Shown: positions 8,888 through 18,971, counted from the stretch's first letter. The stretch: DNA of 38,960 bases from Ignavibacteria bacterium (GCA_016929695.1 JAFGII010000014.1:1-38960), one strand, 5' to 3'. The notes: generated by a model not told the origin, from the letters alone. Translations and numbers: made by a program.

Positions 8888-9229
8888 TTACAGAAACCCC
8901 AATTCCAGTTTTGCTACTTCGGACATTTTATCGTAGTCCCAGGGAGGGTCGAAAGTAACTTCAACTCTGGCATCATTTATCATCGGATGCTCTTTGAGTT
9001 TTTCCTGTATTTCTATGGGGAGAGTGCCTGCTACCGGGCAGGCGGGAGATGTGAGCGTCATTATTACGAGTACGTCGCCGTTGGTGGCGAGTTTTATATC
9101 GTAAATTAATCCTAAATCGTAAATATTAACAGGAATTTCAGGGTCATAACAGTTTTTTAAAACCTTCAGAACTTCTTCTTTTAATTCGTCAAGATTTACC
9201 TGATTTTCCTTTTGATTTTCTTCTTTCAT
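8888..9229 (-). CDS. sufT: SUF-associated MIP18/DUF59 protein SufT
   Basis: This is a Fe-S cluster assembly or carrier factor of the MIP18 (PaaD-like) family, thought to help mature Fe-S proteins. The 113-residue product has a charged leader of 15 residues, then the DUF59 core. That core has the CYDPEIPVNIYDLGLIY motif at about 27-43, the conserved cysteine C64 in TLTSPACPVAG, and the C-terminal VTFDPPWDYDKMSE segment. It is the last gene of the suf operon. Its ATG directly abuts the sufE stop, so translation is probably coupled. The family call is strong, and the SufT name rests on the operon context. Confidence 0.92.
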   Translation of the reverse strand: MKEENQKENQVNLDELKEEVLKVLKNCYDPEIPVNIYDLGLIYDIKLATNGDVLVIMTLTSPACPVAGTLPIEIQEKLKEHPMINDARVEVTFDPPWDYDKMSEVAKLELGFL

Positions 9230-9649
9230 TCAGTTAATACTTGAATATTTTTTTGCTTCCGTTTTCATTCTGGCAATCATTGAAATCAATCCGTTTGAAC
9301 GTGTTGGAGAGAGGTGCTCTTTCAGACCGATTTCATTTAAAAATGTCAGTTCCGCATCAGCAATTTCTTCGGGTTTATGACCGGATAATACTCTAATCAG
9401 CAGAGCAATCAGACCTTTTGTTATGATTGCATCGCTGTCGGCTTGAAATGTTACAACACCGTTTTCAAATTCCGGTTTAACCCAGACCTGCGACTGGCAT
9501 CCGGTTACTTTATAATTATCTGTTTTAAATTTCCTGTCAATCAGGGACAGTTTTTTTCCGAGTTCAATTATGTATTCATATTTTTCATCCCATTCTTCAA
9601 ACATTAAAAATTCATCAATTATTTCTTTTTCAATTTCTTTTATAGTCAT
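9230..9649 (-). CDS. sufE: Cysteine desulfurase sulfur-acceptor SufE
   Basis: SufE accepts the persulfide from SufS and passes it to the SufBCD scaffold. The 139-residue product has the family pattern with the acceptor cysteine C51 in KVTGCQSQVWV. It also has the ADSDAIITKGLIALLIRVLSGHKPEEI stretch and the C-terminal LSPTRSNGLISMIARMK motif. One base separates it from the sufS stop, and it abuts sufT. Confidence 0.96.
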   Translation of the reverse strand: MTIKEIEKEIIDEFLMFEEWDEKYEYIIELGKKLSLIDRKFKTDNYKVTGCQSQVWVKPEFENGVVTFQADSDAIITKGLIALLIRVLSGHKPEEIADAELTFLNEIGLKEHLSPTRSNGLISMIARMKTEAKKYSSIN

Positions 9650-9650
9650 A

Positions 9651-10874
9651 TCACTTTAGCATTTTTATTGCTTTCCGCAGTGCTGTTATAAATAAATCAA
9701 TTTCTTCTTTTGTATTGTAAAACGCGAATGATACACGCGCCGTCCCGGAAATTCCGAGCCTTTTCATCAGTGGTTCGGCACAATGATGACCTGTTCTTAT
9801 TGCAATTCCCTGATGGTCAAGTATTGTTCCGACATCGTAGGGATGAAGATTTCCTGCAAGAAATGAAATTACGCTTGCTTTATTTTCTGCCGTACCGATT
9901 ATTCTTAAATCACCGATTTTCATTAATTCAGTCGTACCGTACTCGAGTAGTTTATTTTCATAATTTGAAATATTATCAATTCCAATTTTATTAATATAGT
10001 CAATTGCGGATGCAAGTCCGATAGGTCCTGATATATCGGGGGTTCCTGCTTCAAATTTATAAGGTAATTTATTATAAATTGTTTTTTCGAATGACACGCT
10101 TTCAATCATCTCACCGCCGCCATGATACGGAGGCATTTCATCAAGAAGTTTTTCTTTTCCGTATAACACACCAATTCCCGTCGGACCGAAAATTTTATGT
10201 CCCGAAAATGCAAAGAAATCACAGTCAAGTTCTTTTACGTCAATCCGGCAATGCTGTGTTGATTGCGCCCCGTCTATTAATACCGGTATATTACGGCTGT
10301 GTGCTTTTTCTATTATTTCTTTTATCGGATTTATTGTTCCCAGTGCATTAGATATGTGGATAACAGATATTAATTTTGTTTTCTCCGTGATTAATTTTTC
10401 AAATTCATCAAATAATATTTCACCTTTATCGTTAATGGGAATGACTTTTAATTTTGCACCTGTTCTCTCGCACAGCATCTGCCAGGGAACTATGTTTGAA
10501 TGATGCTCGAGGGCTGATATTATTATCTCGTCGTCCCTGCTAATTTTTGAATTCCCGTAACTTGTTGCAATAAGGTTTATTGCTTCCGTTGTTCCTCTCA
10601 CGAAAATTATTTCATTTACCGATGAAGCATTAATAAACGAACGCACTTTTTCTCTTGCTTCTTCGTATTTATTTGTTGCTTCGTCACTTAAAAAATGTAC
10701 ACCCCTGTGCACATTGCTATTTAAAGTTTTATAGTAATTTGAAACGGTTTCAATCACCGATAAAGGTTTCTGAGAAGTCGCGGCATTATCGAAATATACT
10801 AACTGCCTGCCCCTTATTTTTCTGTGCAGTATAGGAAAATCTTCACGTATCCGGTTTACATTAAAATCGTTCAT
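9651..10874 (-). CDS. sufS: Cysteine desulfurase SufS (group II)
   Basis: This PLP enzyme removes sulfur from L-cysteine to give alanine and an enzyme persulfide, the sulfur source for SUF. The PLP Schiff-base lysine is K227 in FAFSGHKIFGPTG. The catalytic cysteine is C365 in the short RTGHHCAEPLM loop typical of group II (SufS/CsdA) enzymes. The length of 407 residues is normal. It lies three bases after sufD and one base before sufE, as expected for a functional SufS-SufE pair. Confidence 0.98.
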   Translation of the reverse strand: MNDFNVNRIREDFPILHRKIRGRQLVYFDNAATSQKPLSVIETVSNYYKTLNSNVHRGVHFLSDEATNKYEEAREKVRSFINASSVNEIIFVRGTTEAINLIATSYGNSKISRDDEIIISALEHHSNIVPWQMLCERTGAKLKVIPINDKGEILFDEFEKLITEKTKLISVIHISNALGTINPIKEIIEKAHSRNIPVLIDGAQSTQHCRIDVKELDCDFFAFSGHKIFGPTGIGVLYGKEKLLDEMPPYHGGGEMIESVSFEKTIYNKLPYKFEAGTPDISGPIGLASAIDYINKIGIDNISNYENKLLEYGTTELMKIGDLRIIGTAENKASVISFLAGNLHPYDVGTILDHQGIAIRTGHHCAEPLMKRLGISGTARVSFAFYNTKEEIDLFITALRKAIKMLK

Positions 10875-10877
10875 AAT

Positions 10878-12182
10878 TTAATTAAATTTTTCATTCAGCA
10901 GTTTTTCGAGATATATTTTCAAAGGTTCAATATCTATTTCAAGAATTAACTCGTCAAGAAAGGCATTCAGAAGTAATTTTCGGGCTTCGCTTTTTTCTAT
11001 TCCTCTTGAACGGAGATAAAAAAGTTCTTCTGGGTTCAGTTGTCCCGTCGTTGCACCGTGGCTGCATTTTACATCGTCCGCAAAAATTTCCAGTTGCGGT
11101 TTTGCATTTATTGATGCGGTATCGGATATAAGAACATTTTTATTCGACTGATATGCATTTGTTTTCTGGGCATCTTTGCGGACAAGGATTTTTCCGTTGA
11201 ATACACCGAATGCATTGCCACCGAGTATGCCCTTGTAAGTCTGGTTACTGTTGCAGTTAGGAACTGCGTGGTCAACCAGCGTATGATTATCAATCAGGTT
11301 ATTCCCGTCAGAGAGATATATTCCTTTCATAATACATCCGGCACCTTCGCCTTCGAGTACGGAGTTTAAATTATTTCTTAAAATTTCTCCGCCCCAGGAA
11401 ATCACAAAAGTATCGAATTCAGCCGATTTACCTATGCGGGACTGAACCGTATTTATACTGTGGCTTTTTTCATTATCATTCTGGATTTTATAGTACTTCA
11501 CAACGGAATTTTCCTTAACGAATACTTCAGTCAATGCATTGGAAAAGGAATAATTATTCCCGAAATTATGGTACAGGTCAATTACAGTTGCCTGAGAATT
11601 CGGCTCTGCAATAATTATGTTACGAGTGTTTGCCAGCACTTCACTGGATTCCGAACCGGTTAAATTCAGAATCAGGAACGGTTTATCAACAGTTGTGTTT
11701 TTTGAAATATGAATCAGCACGCCGTCATCGGCAAATGCGGTATTTAATGCCGTAAAAGAATCTTCTAAATTGCCTGATGATTTTGAAAAGTATTTTAAAA
11801 CGATTTCTTTTCGTTCATTGAAAGATTTTTTCAGGCTGTTAACGTAATAATTTCCGTTATTATCAGTTCTTGAAAGCGAATCGAAATATTTTCCGTTTAC
11901 CATTACAATCAGATTTGCATCAAGTCCTTTAATGAGGTATTTCTTTATGTTTTCATTCTTAATTTCTTCACCGCCTGTTTGCAGTACATAATTTTTGTTT
12001 ATGAGCGGAGATATATTCGTATATCGCCATTCTTCATCTTTCCTTGTAGGGAAGCCTTTTTCTCTGAAGTAATTAATTGCTTCATTTCTCAGTTCTGATA
12101 TTTCATTTTTACTTCCTGAGTGGATAAACTCTTCGTAATTTTTTATTATGCTATCTGCTAAATTTGTTTTTTCTTTTTCCAT
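10878..12182 (-). CDS. sufD: Fe-S scaffold subunit SufD
   Basis: SufD is the second beta-helical subunit of the SufBC2D scaffold. The 434-residue protein has the N-terminal helical region ending in DEEWRYTNISPL, a central beta-helix, and the C-terminal signature KCSHGATTGQLNPEELFYLRSRGI with the conserved Cys-Ser-His. It is homologous to the C-terminal half of SufB. It sits 27 bases after sufC and 3 bases before sufS. Confidence 0.96.
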   Translation of the reverse strand: MEKEKTNLADSIIKNYEEFIHSGSKNEISELRNEAINYFREKGFPTRKDEEWRYTNISPLINKNYVLQTGGEEIKNENIKKYLIKGLDANLIVMVNGKYFDSLSRTDNNGNYYVNSLKKSFNERKEIVLKYFSKSSGNLEDSFTALNTAFADDGVLIHISKNTTVDKPFLILNLTGSESSEVLANTRNIIIAEPNSQATVIDLYHNFGNNYSFSNALTEVFVKENSVVKYYKIQNDNEKSHSINTVQSRIGKSAEFDTFVISWGGEILRNNLNSVLEGEGAGCIMKGIYLSDGNNLIDNHTLVDHAVPNCNSNQTYKGILGGNAFGVFNGKILVRKDAQKTNAYQSNKNVLISDTASINAKPQLEIFADDVKCSHGATTGQLNPEELFYLRSRGIEKSEARKLLLNAFLDELILEIDIEPLKIYLEKLLNEKFN

Positions 12183-12209
12183 AGTTTAATTATCTTGCTT
12201 GCCGCTTTT

Positions 12210-12971
12210 TTACTGTTTTATCGCTTCTTCCTCTTTAATTAAAAAGTCATATCCCTTTTCTTCGAGTTCAAGAGCAAGTTCCTTGCCGCCTGATTTTATG
12301 ATTTTCCCGTTATATAATATATGTACAAAATCAGGGATAATGTAATTTAGTAATCTTTGATAGTGAGTAATTACTAAAAAAGCATTTTGAGAATTTTTTA
12401 CTTTATTTACGCCGTCTGAAACCACTTTCAGTGCATCTATATCAAGACCTGAATCTGTTTCGTCGAGTATGCCGAGTTTCGGTTCCAGCATTGCGAGCTG
12501 GAATATTTCATTTCGTTTTTTCTCACCGCCTGAAAATCCCACATTCATATATCTTGAAGTCATTTCTCTTGTCATTCCGAGCAGTTTCGCTTTTTCTCTC
12601 AGCAACTTTAAAAGGTCAACAGACGGCATCGGTTCAAGTCCTCTGTATTTCCGAATCTGATTAATAGATGTCTTCATAAAATTTGTTATTGATACACCGG
12701 GAATTTCCACAGGATACTGGAATGCAAGAAATATCCCTTCTCCCGCTCTTTCTTCTGTAGTAAGGTCGAGTAAATTTTTTCCTTCAAACAATACTTCTCC
12801 GCCTGTTACTTCATATTCTTCCCTGCCCGTTAATACCGATGCGAGCGTACTTTTTCCCGAACCGTTCGGTCCCATTATGGCGTGAATTTCGCCGGGTTTC
12901 ATTTCCAGATTAACCCCTTTGAGAATTTCTTTACCTTCTATCTCTGCCTTTAAGTCTTTTATCTTTAACAT
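12210..12971 (-). CDS. sufC: Fe-S assembly ATPase SufC
   Basis: SufC is a soluble ABC-type ATPase that drives conformational change in the SufBC2D scaffold. The 253-residue protein has Walker [10 protein letters not shown] (34-42), the Q-loop in [12 protein letters not shown], an ABC signature [10 protein letters not shown] (146-155), Walker [13 protein letters not shown] (E171), and the switch H203. The ETDSGLD variant is typical of SufC and not of transporters. A 200-base gap with an mRNA hairpin separates it from sufB. Confidence 0.98.
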   Translation of the reverse strand: MLKIKDLKAEIEGKEILKGVNLEMKPGEIHAIMGPNGSGKSTLASVLTGREEYEVTGGEVLFEGKNLLDLTTEERAGEGIFLAFQYPVEIPGVSITNFMKTSINQIRKYRGLEPMPSVDLLKLLREKAKLLGMTREMTSRYMNVGFSGGEKKRNEIFQLAMLEPKLGILDETDSGLDIDALKVVSDGVNKVKNSQNAFLVITHYQRLLNYIIPDFVHILYNGKIIKSGGKELALELEEKGYDFLIKEEEAIKQ

Positions 12972-13045
12972 TTTTTTCTTTCTGATTTATATATTTTTTT
13001 TTCTTATTTTTTAACTCATAACCCGGACAAGCCAAAAGCTCCTCT

Positions 13046-13071
13046 GGATACCACACTCCAGCGTAGTATCC
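13046..13071 (-). other. 9-bp mRNA hairpin between sufB and sufC
   Basis: In the sense of the suf transcript this reads GGATACTAC, an 8-base loop (GCTGGAGT), and GTGGTATCC. All nine pairs close, one of them a G-U. The opposite strand has an A-C mismatch at that pair, so the structure favours the suf mRNA. No T-run follows, so it is not a standard intrinsic terminator. The surrounding 200-base gap (12972-13171) is otherwise non-coding, and this core is less AT-rich than the flanks. A role in mRNA processing or differential stability of sufB against sufCDSET is possible. Confidence 0.5.
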
Positions 13072-13171
13072 AAAATTCTTTGCCGGTTTACGCAGAATTT
13101 AAAAACTAATGTACTAATTTTAAATTGAATATCGTTTCTGCGGTTATATTTACATTCAAAATTCATAATTA

Positions 13172-14611
13172 TTACCCGACGCTTCCCTCAAGAGAGATTG
13201 CAAGCAATTTCTGTGCTTCAACCGCAAATTCCATAGGAAGATGCTGCAGGACTTCTTTCGCATAGCCGTTGACGATAAGCGCAATCGCATCTTCCTGCGA
13301 TATTCCTCTCTGATTGCAGTAGTAGAGAATGTCTTCACCGATTTTTGAAGTGGTCGCTTCGTGTTCGACGGTTGCAGAATTATTATTGATTTCAAAATAC
13401 GGGAATGTATGAGCCCCGCATTTATCTCCCATTAAAAGTGAATCGCATTGCGAGAAGTTTCTTGCGTTGTCTGCGTTCTTTACAACTTTAACAAGTCCTC
13501 TGTAACTGTTGTTGCTTAATCCCGCCGAGATACCTTTTGATACAATTCTGCTTTTCGTGTTCTTTCCGATGTGAATCATTTTTGTTCCCGTGTCTGCCTG
13601 CATTTTGTTGTTTGTTAAAGCAACGGAATAAAATTCTCCAACCGAGTTATCACCTTTCAGTATGCAGGACGGATATTTCCAAGTTATTGAGGAACCTGTC
13701 TCAACCTGCGTCCAGGAAATTTTGGAGTTGTTTCCGGCACATATTCCTCGCTTCGTAACAAAGTTGTAAACCCCGCCTTTACCGTCAATGTCGCCCGGAT
13801 ACCAGTTCTGTACTGTCGAATATTTAATTTCCGCATTTTCCATAGCAATCAGTTCCACGACTGCGGCGTGCAGCTGATTTTCATCTCTCACCGGAGCCGT
13901 GCATCCTTCAAGATAACTTACATATGCCCCTTCATCCGCGACAATAAGTGTTCTTTCAAACTGTCCCGTGTCGGATGCATTAATCCTGAAATAGGTTGAA
14001 AGTTCCATAGGACATCTGACGCCTTTAGGAATATAAACAAACGAACCGTCGCTGAACACGGCTGCATTAAGTGCAGCAAAATAATTGTCGGTGTGTGGAA
14101 CTACCGAGCCGAGATATTTTTTAACGAGTTCAGGATGTTCCTGCAATGCTTCGCTGATTGAGCAGAATATTATCCCGAGGTCAGCAAGTTTTTCACGATA
14201 CGTAGTAACTACCGAAACACTGTCCATAACTGCATCTACAGCCACACCCGCAAGAAACTGTTGTTCTACAAGAGGAATTCCGAGCTTATCATACATTTCT
14301 TTAATTTTCGGGTCAAGTTCGTCAAGCGAATTTAAAGTTTTTTTCTTCGGTGCCGCATAATATATTATATCCTGATAATCAATTTTCGGATAAGACACAT
14401 TAGCCCACTCCGGTTCCTCCATTTTAAGCCAGTGTCTGTATGCTTTTAAACGGTATTCCAGCATAAATGGCGGTTCCTTTTTTACTGCCGACAGGTTTTT
14501 TATCGTATCTTCGTTCAGCCCTTTCGGGAATTTGTCCATTTCTATATCAGTAGTAAATCCCCATTCGTATTCACTTTCTATTTTTTTATTTAATATATCT
14601 TCGTTATTCAT
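13172..14611 (-). CDS. sufB: Fe-S scaffold subunit SufB
   Basis: SufB is the main scaffold on which the SUF cluster is built. The 479-residue product has the family landmarks in order: [91 protein letters not shown] and [19 protein letters not shown]. The last region contains the assembly residues. It is the first gene of the operon. The ATG follows an A/T-only leader with no Shine-Dalgarno sequence. No SufR or IscR regulator gene is present in the window, and I could not assign a promoter in the 184 bases upstream. Confidence 0.98.
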   Translation of the reverse strand: MNNEDILNKKIESEYEWGFTTDIEMDKFPKGLNEDTIKNLSAVKKEPPFMLEYRLKAYRHWLKMEEPEWANVSYPKIDYQDIIYYAAPKKKTLNSLDELDPKIKEMYDKLGIPLVEQQFLAGVAVDAVMDSVSVVTTYREKLADLGIIFCSISEALQEHPELVKKYLGSVVPHTDNYFAALNAAVFSDGSFVYIPKGVRCPMELSTYFRINASDTGQFERTLIVADEGAYVSYLEGCTAPVRDENQLHAAVVELIAMENAEIKYSTVQNWYPGDIDGKGGVYNFVTKRGICAGNNSKISWTQVETGSSITWKYPSCILKGDNSVGEFYSVALTNNKMQADTGTKMIHIGKNTKSRIVSKGISAGLSNNSYRGLVKVVKNADNARNFSQCDSLLMGDKCGAHTFPYFEINNNSATVEHEATTSKIGEDILYYCNQRGISQEDAIALIVNGYAKEVLQHLPMEFAVEAQKLLAISLEGSVG

Positions 14612-14795
14612 AATAATTCTTATTATTGTATATTATCTTAAACAATGGTATAACTGAAAAAATTCATTAAATAGAATATTGCGAAAATAGTGATTACTGA
14701 ATTTAAATTTAATGAAAAAACAAGTGTTTATATTTGAATCCGATTCACCTTACAGGAAATCATTTTTAATTTCTGTCAGGAAATAAATATTTACA

Positions 14796-17700
14796 TCAAT
14801 TTAGAAAATCCCCGACGACACTTCTTAATTCCTTTGGTGTAAACGGTTTAGAAATGTAATGTGAGCATCCTCCCGCTAATATTTTTTCTTTATCGCCCTT
14901 GAGAGCAAATGCTGTCAGTGCAATTATCGGAATATTTTTATAATTATCAATAGTTCTGATAATTTTCACCGCATCAAGTCCCGAAATCCCCTTCAATCCG
15001 ATATCCATAATTATTATGCGGTATTGATTTTGCTTCAGCATTTCAATCGCACCTTCTCCGGAATCCGTCGTGTCAATATTACACATATTTCTTAAAACAA
15101 TTTTTGTATATTCGAGAGAGTCTAAATCGTCCTCAACAATCAGGATTTTTACTTTTTCATTTTTTGGGACAGATTTATCCGGAGTTTCCTTTTCAGTGTC
15201 TTTTTTGGGTACTGAATCGCTAATCAGGGGGAATTTAATAATGAAGGTTGAACCTTTTCCGACAACACTGCTGACGGAAATATTCCCCTTCATAAGGTCA
15301 ACATATTTTTTTGCTAAGGTTAATCCAAGCCCTGTTCCTTCAAAAGCCCTGCCGTATCCTTCGCTTACCTGACGGAAAGGTTCAAATATTACTTCAAGCA
15401 GTTCATCGGGAATCCCGATGCCCGTGTCTTTAATTTTTATTACGGAAAACTCTTTGTCATCATCAGTTTCTTTATTGAGTTCAATAATAACGGAGCCTTT
15501 ATTAGTATAAGAAATTGCATTATGAACGAGGTTGCTTAATATCGAAAATAATATATCCTTATCGAGATTCGAAAATACTTTTTGCTTGATTTTGAGTTTA
15601 AGGGATAATTTCTTTTTAATTGCGAGATCCCTGTAAAATTTTACGATTTCTTCAGCGGATTTCGAAATATCAGTTAATGTTATGTTAAGTTTAATTTTTT
15701 TGCTTTCAATTTGTGATACTTTTAAAATCATATTTAAAGTGTTCAGTAGTCTCATGCTTCCGCTCTTTATGATTTCAACTATTTTTAAAGTATCCTTATC
15801 GGTTGTCATATCTTTCAGCATTTCGGAATACCCTATAATAAAATTCAAAGGCGTACGAATTTCATGGCTCATATTATTCAAAAAGTTTGTTTTCATTCTG
15901 TTGGCTTCTTCAGCAAATTCTTTGGCTGAAATTAACTGCTGTTCAGTTTCTTTTTGAGTTGTTATATCCCTGACGATAGCAATTAGCATAGGTATATTAT
16001 CTACAACAACTTTATTCAGACTGACATCAGCAAAAAATTCCGTGCCGTCGGATTTTATATGAACCCATTCAAAACGTTGAGGTTTTCCGTCATACGCATT
16101 TGTTATATATTCCAGCGCCTTATTCTTCGAAAGCTGTCCGTCCGGCTGAAATTCAGGTGATAATTCATAAGGACTCATGTCAGTCATTTGTTCTTTATAA
16201 AGGCCGAATAAGATTTCAGTTTGCCTGTTAAAAATAAAAAATTTTTCTTTGTTAAGAAGTATAACAGAATCACTTGAATTTTCGAAAAGTGTTCTGAAAT
16301 TTTCTTCAGTCTGCAATTTTTCTTTTTCCTTTTCGAATGTTTCCAGAGCATAACTTATATTTGTCGAAATTTCTTCAATGAGACTCAGTTCTTCTTTTAA
16401 AAAATAATTTTTCTTATCGGAAAATATATTGAAAACACCTTTTACTTTGTTCTTGCATAAAAGCGGAATTGAAATCATTGATTTATATCCTCTTGAAAGT
16501 GCTTTGTCGCGCCATTTTTCGGATATTTCGTCATTTTCAATATCATTACAAACAACATTACAGGCGGTTTTCACCGCTTTTTCCGCAGGACCGGTTTCTC
16601 CGAACATTTCGTTAAAAGGTATTTTTGTATCTTCGGAATATCCATTTACTTTTTCTAATGAATAAAATGTCGTAATTTTGCCTGTTTCATTTTTCGCCAA
16701 TTCTATATATGCCGTAATAAATTTACCGTATTGCACGGTGATGTCACAAATTTTCTTTAACAGCAAATCACGGTTTTTTTCGCGTGCAATTGCGTGATTA
16801 ACATGACTTAAAGCAGAATATACCCTGTTCAGTTGTCCGATTTTATTTTCAAAAGTTCTTCTCTGAGTTATATCCTGAATTATATACTGAATATAATCGG
16901 TGCGATTCATTGTAAATATTTTGGCGCCGATTTCAACGGGGAAATCATCATCGTTTTTTTTGCGGTGAACAGTTTCATATTTACTGCTGCCGTTTCTTAT
17001 CGTATTCTCCAGTTCTGATGCAAATTCAAGTTTTTTACTTTTACTGCTCAAATCCTGAAGATTAATTTTTAACATTTCCTCGCGGCTGTGACCGTAAATT
17101 TTCAGAGCATTGTTGTTTATTTCTAAAATATTTCCCCGAGTGTCGGATAATATCATAATATCATTTGTGCTTTCTTTGAAAACATCGTAATAACGTTCCA
17201 GAGATTCTTTTTCTGTCTGCAGTTCGGATTCTTCGAGTCGGTGATAAAGTTTTATTCTTGAAATATAAAGCAGAATTAATGCGGTAATTGACAAAAGCAG
17301 CAATGTAATTATAATGATAAACCATCTCGTTATGAAATGTATATCTTGATAAATCTCGTCTTTATTTATTTTTGTGATTAAAATCCATCCCGTTTCCTCA
17401 ATCGGTTTAATGACTCCGAGCACATTATTGTTTTTATAATCAATTCCTTCCGTCAGTCCTGTGATTTTATTAATTGCTTTAACCGCGATAATATCCGTGC
17501 GGCTTTTATCAAATCTGAATTTCAGTGCGGTATTTTCTTGAAATTTTAATTCATTGAGTACGAGAGCGCTCCCGTTATCTTCTTTTATTAAAAGACTCTC
17601 GCCGCTGTAACTATCCGCAGGAAAAGATTGTATTAACGGATAGATGTAATCATCGGGGTCAATTTCAAGTGTTATAATTTTTTTTACTGAATTATCGTAC

Positions 17701-18245
17701 ACGGAAAATACAGGTATCATTAAATCAAGATGAATTATATCGGAATTTCCGTAAAAATGAAAATCGCTGAATTCAACTTTTCCGGAGACGATTATTTCTT
17801 TTATCATTCGCTTAATATATTCACCTGGCTCTTTGCATTCAGAAGGCTCTGATAGAATTAAATTTGCATTCGTATCAAGTAAACTTACGCTTTTATATCC
17901 GTATTCATTTTTCAAAGAAGAAAACCAGTCAAGTATTTTATGACGTGTCGCTTCCTGCCGGGGCTTATTTTCAAAACCGGAAAGTTCATCTGACAGTAAT
18001 TTGTTCTTGGAAATTGAATTACCGTCTCCCAGTCTTTCCTTAATCCAGTTTTCCAACTGTTTCGATTTTAACTCAGATATGGAAAATAAACTTTTATGTG
18101 CTTCTTCCGTTAATATTATTTTATATCTGTTGTAATAAAAAAATGCGGTAATAACGGCTGAAATGAATAAGATTATCAGGGCAATTATTACTCTTTTTAA
18201 GTATACTTTTCTTGTTCCGTAACTTTTCTCCGATGAGCGCTTCAT
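14796..18245 (-). CDS. Hybrid sensor histidine kinase (periplasmic sensor, PAS-GAF-PAS, HisKA-HATPase, REC)
   Basis: This is a 1149-residue membrane-bound hybrid kinase. Transmembrane segments at about 18-37 and 307-330 flank a periplasmic domain of about 270 residues that looks like a double-CACHE sensor. A first PAS follows (about 348-465, with a NEINNNALKIYGHSREE-like core), then a GAF-like region (485-640) and a second PAS (645-765). The HisKA box NMSHEIRTPLNF has phospho-acceptor H794. The ATPase domain has the N-box N909, DTGIGIP and GTGLGL motifs. A C-terminal receiver has ILIVEDD and phospho-acceptor D1081 in IIIMDIGLKG, with the switch lysine in ISKPF. No separate DNA-binding partner lies nearby. 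The ligand is unknown. Confidence 0.93.
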   Translation of the reverse strand: MKRSSEKSYGTRKVYLKRVIIALIILFISAVITAFFYYNRYKIILTEEAHKSLFSISELKSKQLENWIKERLGDGNSISKNKLLSDELSGFENKPRQEATRHKILDWFSSLKNEYGYKSVSLLDTNANLILSEPSECKEPGEYIKRMIKEIIVSGKVEFSDFHFYGNSDIIHLDLMIPVFSVYDNSVKKIITLEIDPDDYIYPLIQSFPADSYSGESLLIKEDNGSALVLNELKFQENTALKFRFDKSRTDIIAVKAINKITGLTEGIDYKNNNVLGVIKPIEETGWILITKINKDEIYQDIHFITRWFIIIITLLLLSITALILLYISRIKLYHRLEESELQTEKESLERYYDVFKESTNDIMILSDTRGNILEINNNALKIYGHSREEMLKINLQDLSSKSKKLEFASELENTIRNGSSKYETVHRKKNDDDFPVEIGAKIFTMNRTDYIQYIIQDITQRRTFENKIGQLNRVYSALSHVNHAIAREKNRDLLLKKICDITVQYGKFITAYIELAKNETGKITTFYSLEKVNGYSEDTKIPFNEMFGETGPAEKAVKTACNVVCNDIENDEISEKWRDKALSRGYKSMISIPLLCKNKVKGVFNIFSDKKNYFLKEELSLIEEISTNISYALETFEKEKEKLQTEENFRTLFENSSDSVILLNKEKFFIFNRQTEILFGLYKEQMTDMSPYELSPEFQPDGQLSKNKALEYITNAYDGKPQRFEWVHIKSDGTEFFADVSLNKVVVDNIPMLIAIVRDITTQKETEQQLISAKEFAEEANRMKTNFLNNMSHEIRTPLNFIIGYSEMLKDMTTDKDTLKIVEIIKSGSMRLLNTLNMILKVSQIESKKIKLNITLTDISKSAEEIVKFYRDLAIKKKLSLKLKIKQKVFSNLDKDILFSILSNLVHNAISYTNKGSVIIELNKETDDDKEFSVIKIKDTGIGIPDELLEVIFEPFRQVSEGYGRAFEGTGLGLTLAKKYVDLMKGNISVSSVVGKGSTFIIKFPLISDSVPKKDTEKETPDKSVPKNEKVKILIVEDDLDSLEYTKIVLRNMCNIDTTDSGEGAIEMLKQNQYRIIIMDIGLKGISGLDAVKIIRTIDNYKNIPIIALTAFALKGDKEKILAGGCSHYISKPFTPKELRSVVGDFLN

Positions 18246-18573
18246 TATTATATTCCGGAAAACAATATAGTTATTTATTATTTAAATAAAAATATTTTTA
18301 TCTAAGATTAATTTTTGAAAATGGACATCAGTTAAATTACCTGAAAAATTTGTGATACATAACCTTCATAAGCAGGACTTTTACAGTTAAGACAAAGTGC
18401 ATTAAAAAAAACTTCTTGTTACTTCTGTTCTATATCAGGATAAAAAAAGTACCGAATTAATGACCGTCTCTCCGCTTACACGTTAGTAACAGGTACAATA
18501 TTAGTTATCGGTTTTAATATTTATTTTTGCGGACATTATAATTATTTTTCAATATAATAAAATTATCAAAGTT
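18246..18573. promoter_or_regulatory. Divergent intergenic region, one candidate -7 element
   Basis: These 328 non-coding bases separate the hybrid kinase from the DUF3127 gene. TATTTTTG at 18522-18529 fits the Bacteroidota -7 pattern TAnnTTTG and ends 44 bases before the DUF3127 ATG. I see no convincing partner TTG at the -33 position, and no Crp/Fnr-type box like the one upstream of nrfH. Nothing else here can be supported. Confidence 0.25.
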
Positions 18574-18948
18574 ATGAATATCAGAGGAAATATTTTAGAA
18601 ATTTTTCAAACAAACCAGATAAAAGAAACATTCAGGAAGAGGGAATTTGTGGTTGAATATGCGGAAAATCCAAATTACCCACAGATACTTAAATTTGAAA
18701 TGATTAATGACAATTGTTCTTTACTTGACAACTTCGCAAAAGGAGACGATGTAGAAATAGATTTTGATTTACGAGGCAGGGAATGGACGAACCCGCAGGG
18801 TAATAAAGTATATTTTGTCTCTCTGAATGCATTCAGATTAAAGAAAATCGATGATTCAAACAGTTCATCTGCTTCAGATAATGAACCTGTTCCCGGCTCA
18901 GACGATGTTCCTCCTCCACCGTCAGATGAGGAAGAATTGCCGTTTTAA
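18574..18948 (+). CDS. DUF3127 OB-fold-like protein with SSB-type acidic tail
   Basis: The 124-residue protein matches the DUF3127 pattern. It opens with a strand NIRGNILEIFQT, then RKREFVVEYAENPNYPQILKFEM, and then a 'F-KGDDVEIDFDLRGREW...KVYFVSLNAFRLKKI' block typical of an OB-fold. The last 35 residues are Ser/Pro/Asp-rich and end SDEEELPF. This resembles the acidic C-terminal tip of bacterial SSB proteins (DDDIPF), which recruits replication and repair partners. Family members are annotated as hypothetical, sometimes as single-strand-DNA-binding-like. The function is inferred. It sits 23 bases before the Crp/Fnr gene and probably shares its transcript. Confidence 0.85.
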   Translation: MNIRGNILEIFQTNQIKETFRKREFVVEYAENPNYPQILKFEMINDNCSLLDNFAKGDDVEIDFDLRGREWTNPQGNKVYFVSLNAFRLKKIDDSNSSSASDNEPVPGSDDVPPPPSDEEELPF

Positions 18949-18971
18949 CTAAAGCGGATTTCTCTGGATAT

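Noticed and set aside
12972-13110. A roughly 46-codon open stretch on the minus strand between sufB and sufC (contains FGYYAGVWYPEEL)
   Set aside because: It has no start codon, runs into the sufC start, and matches no family I know. The less AT-rich core is better explained by the hairpin.
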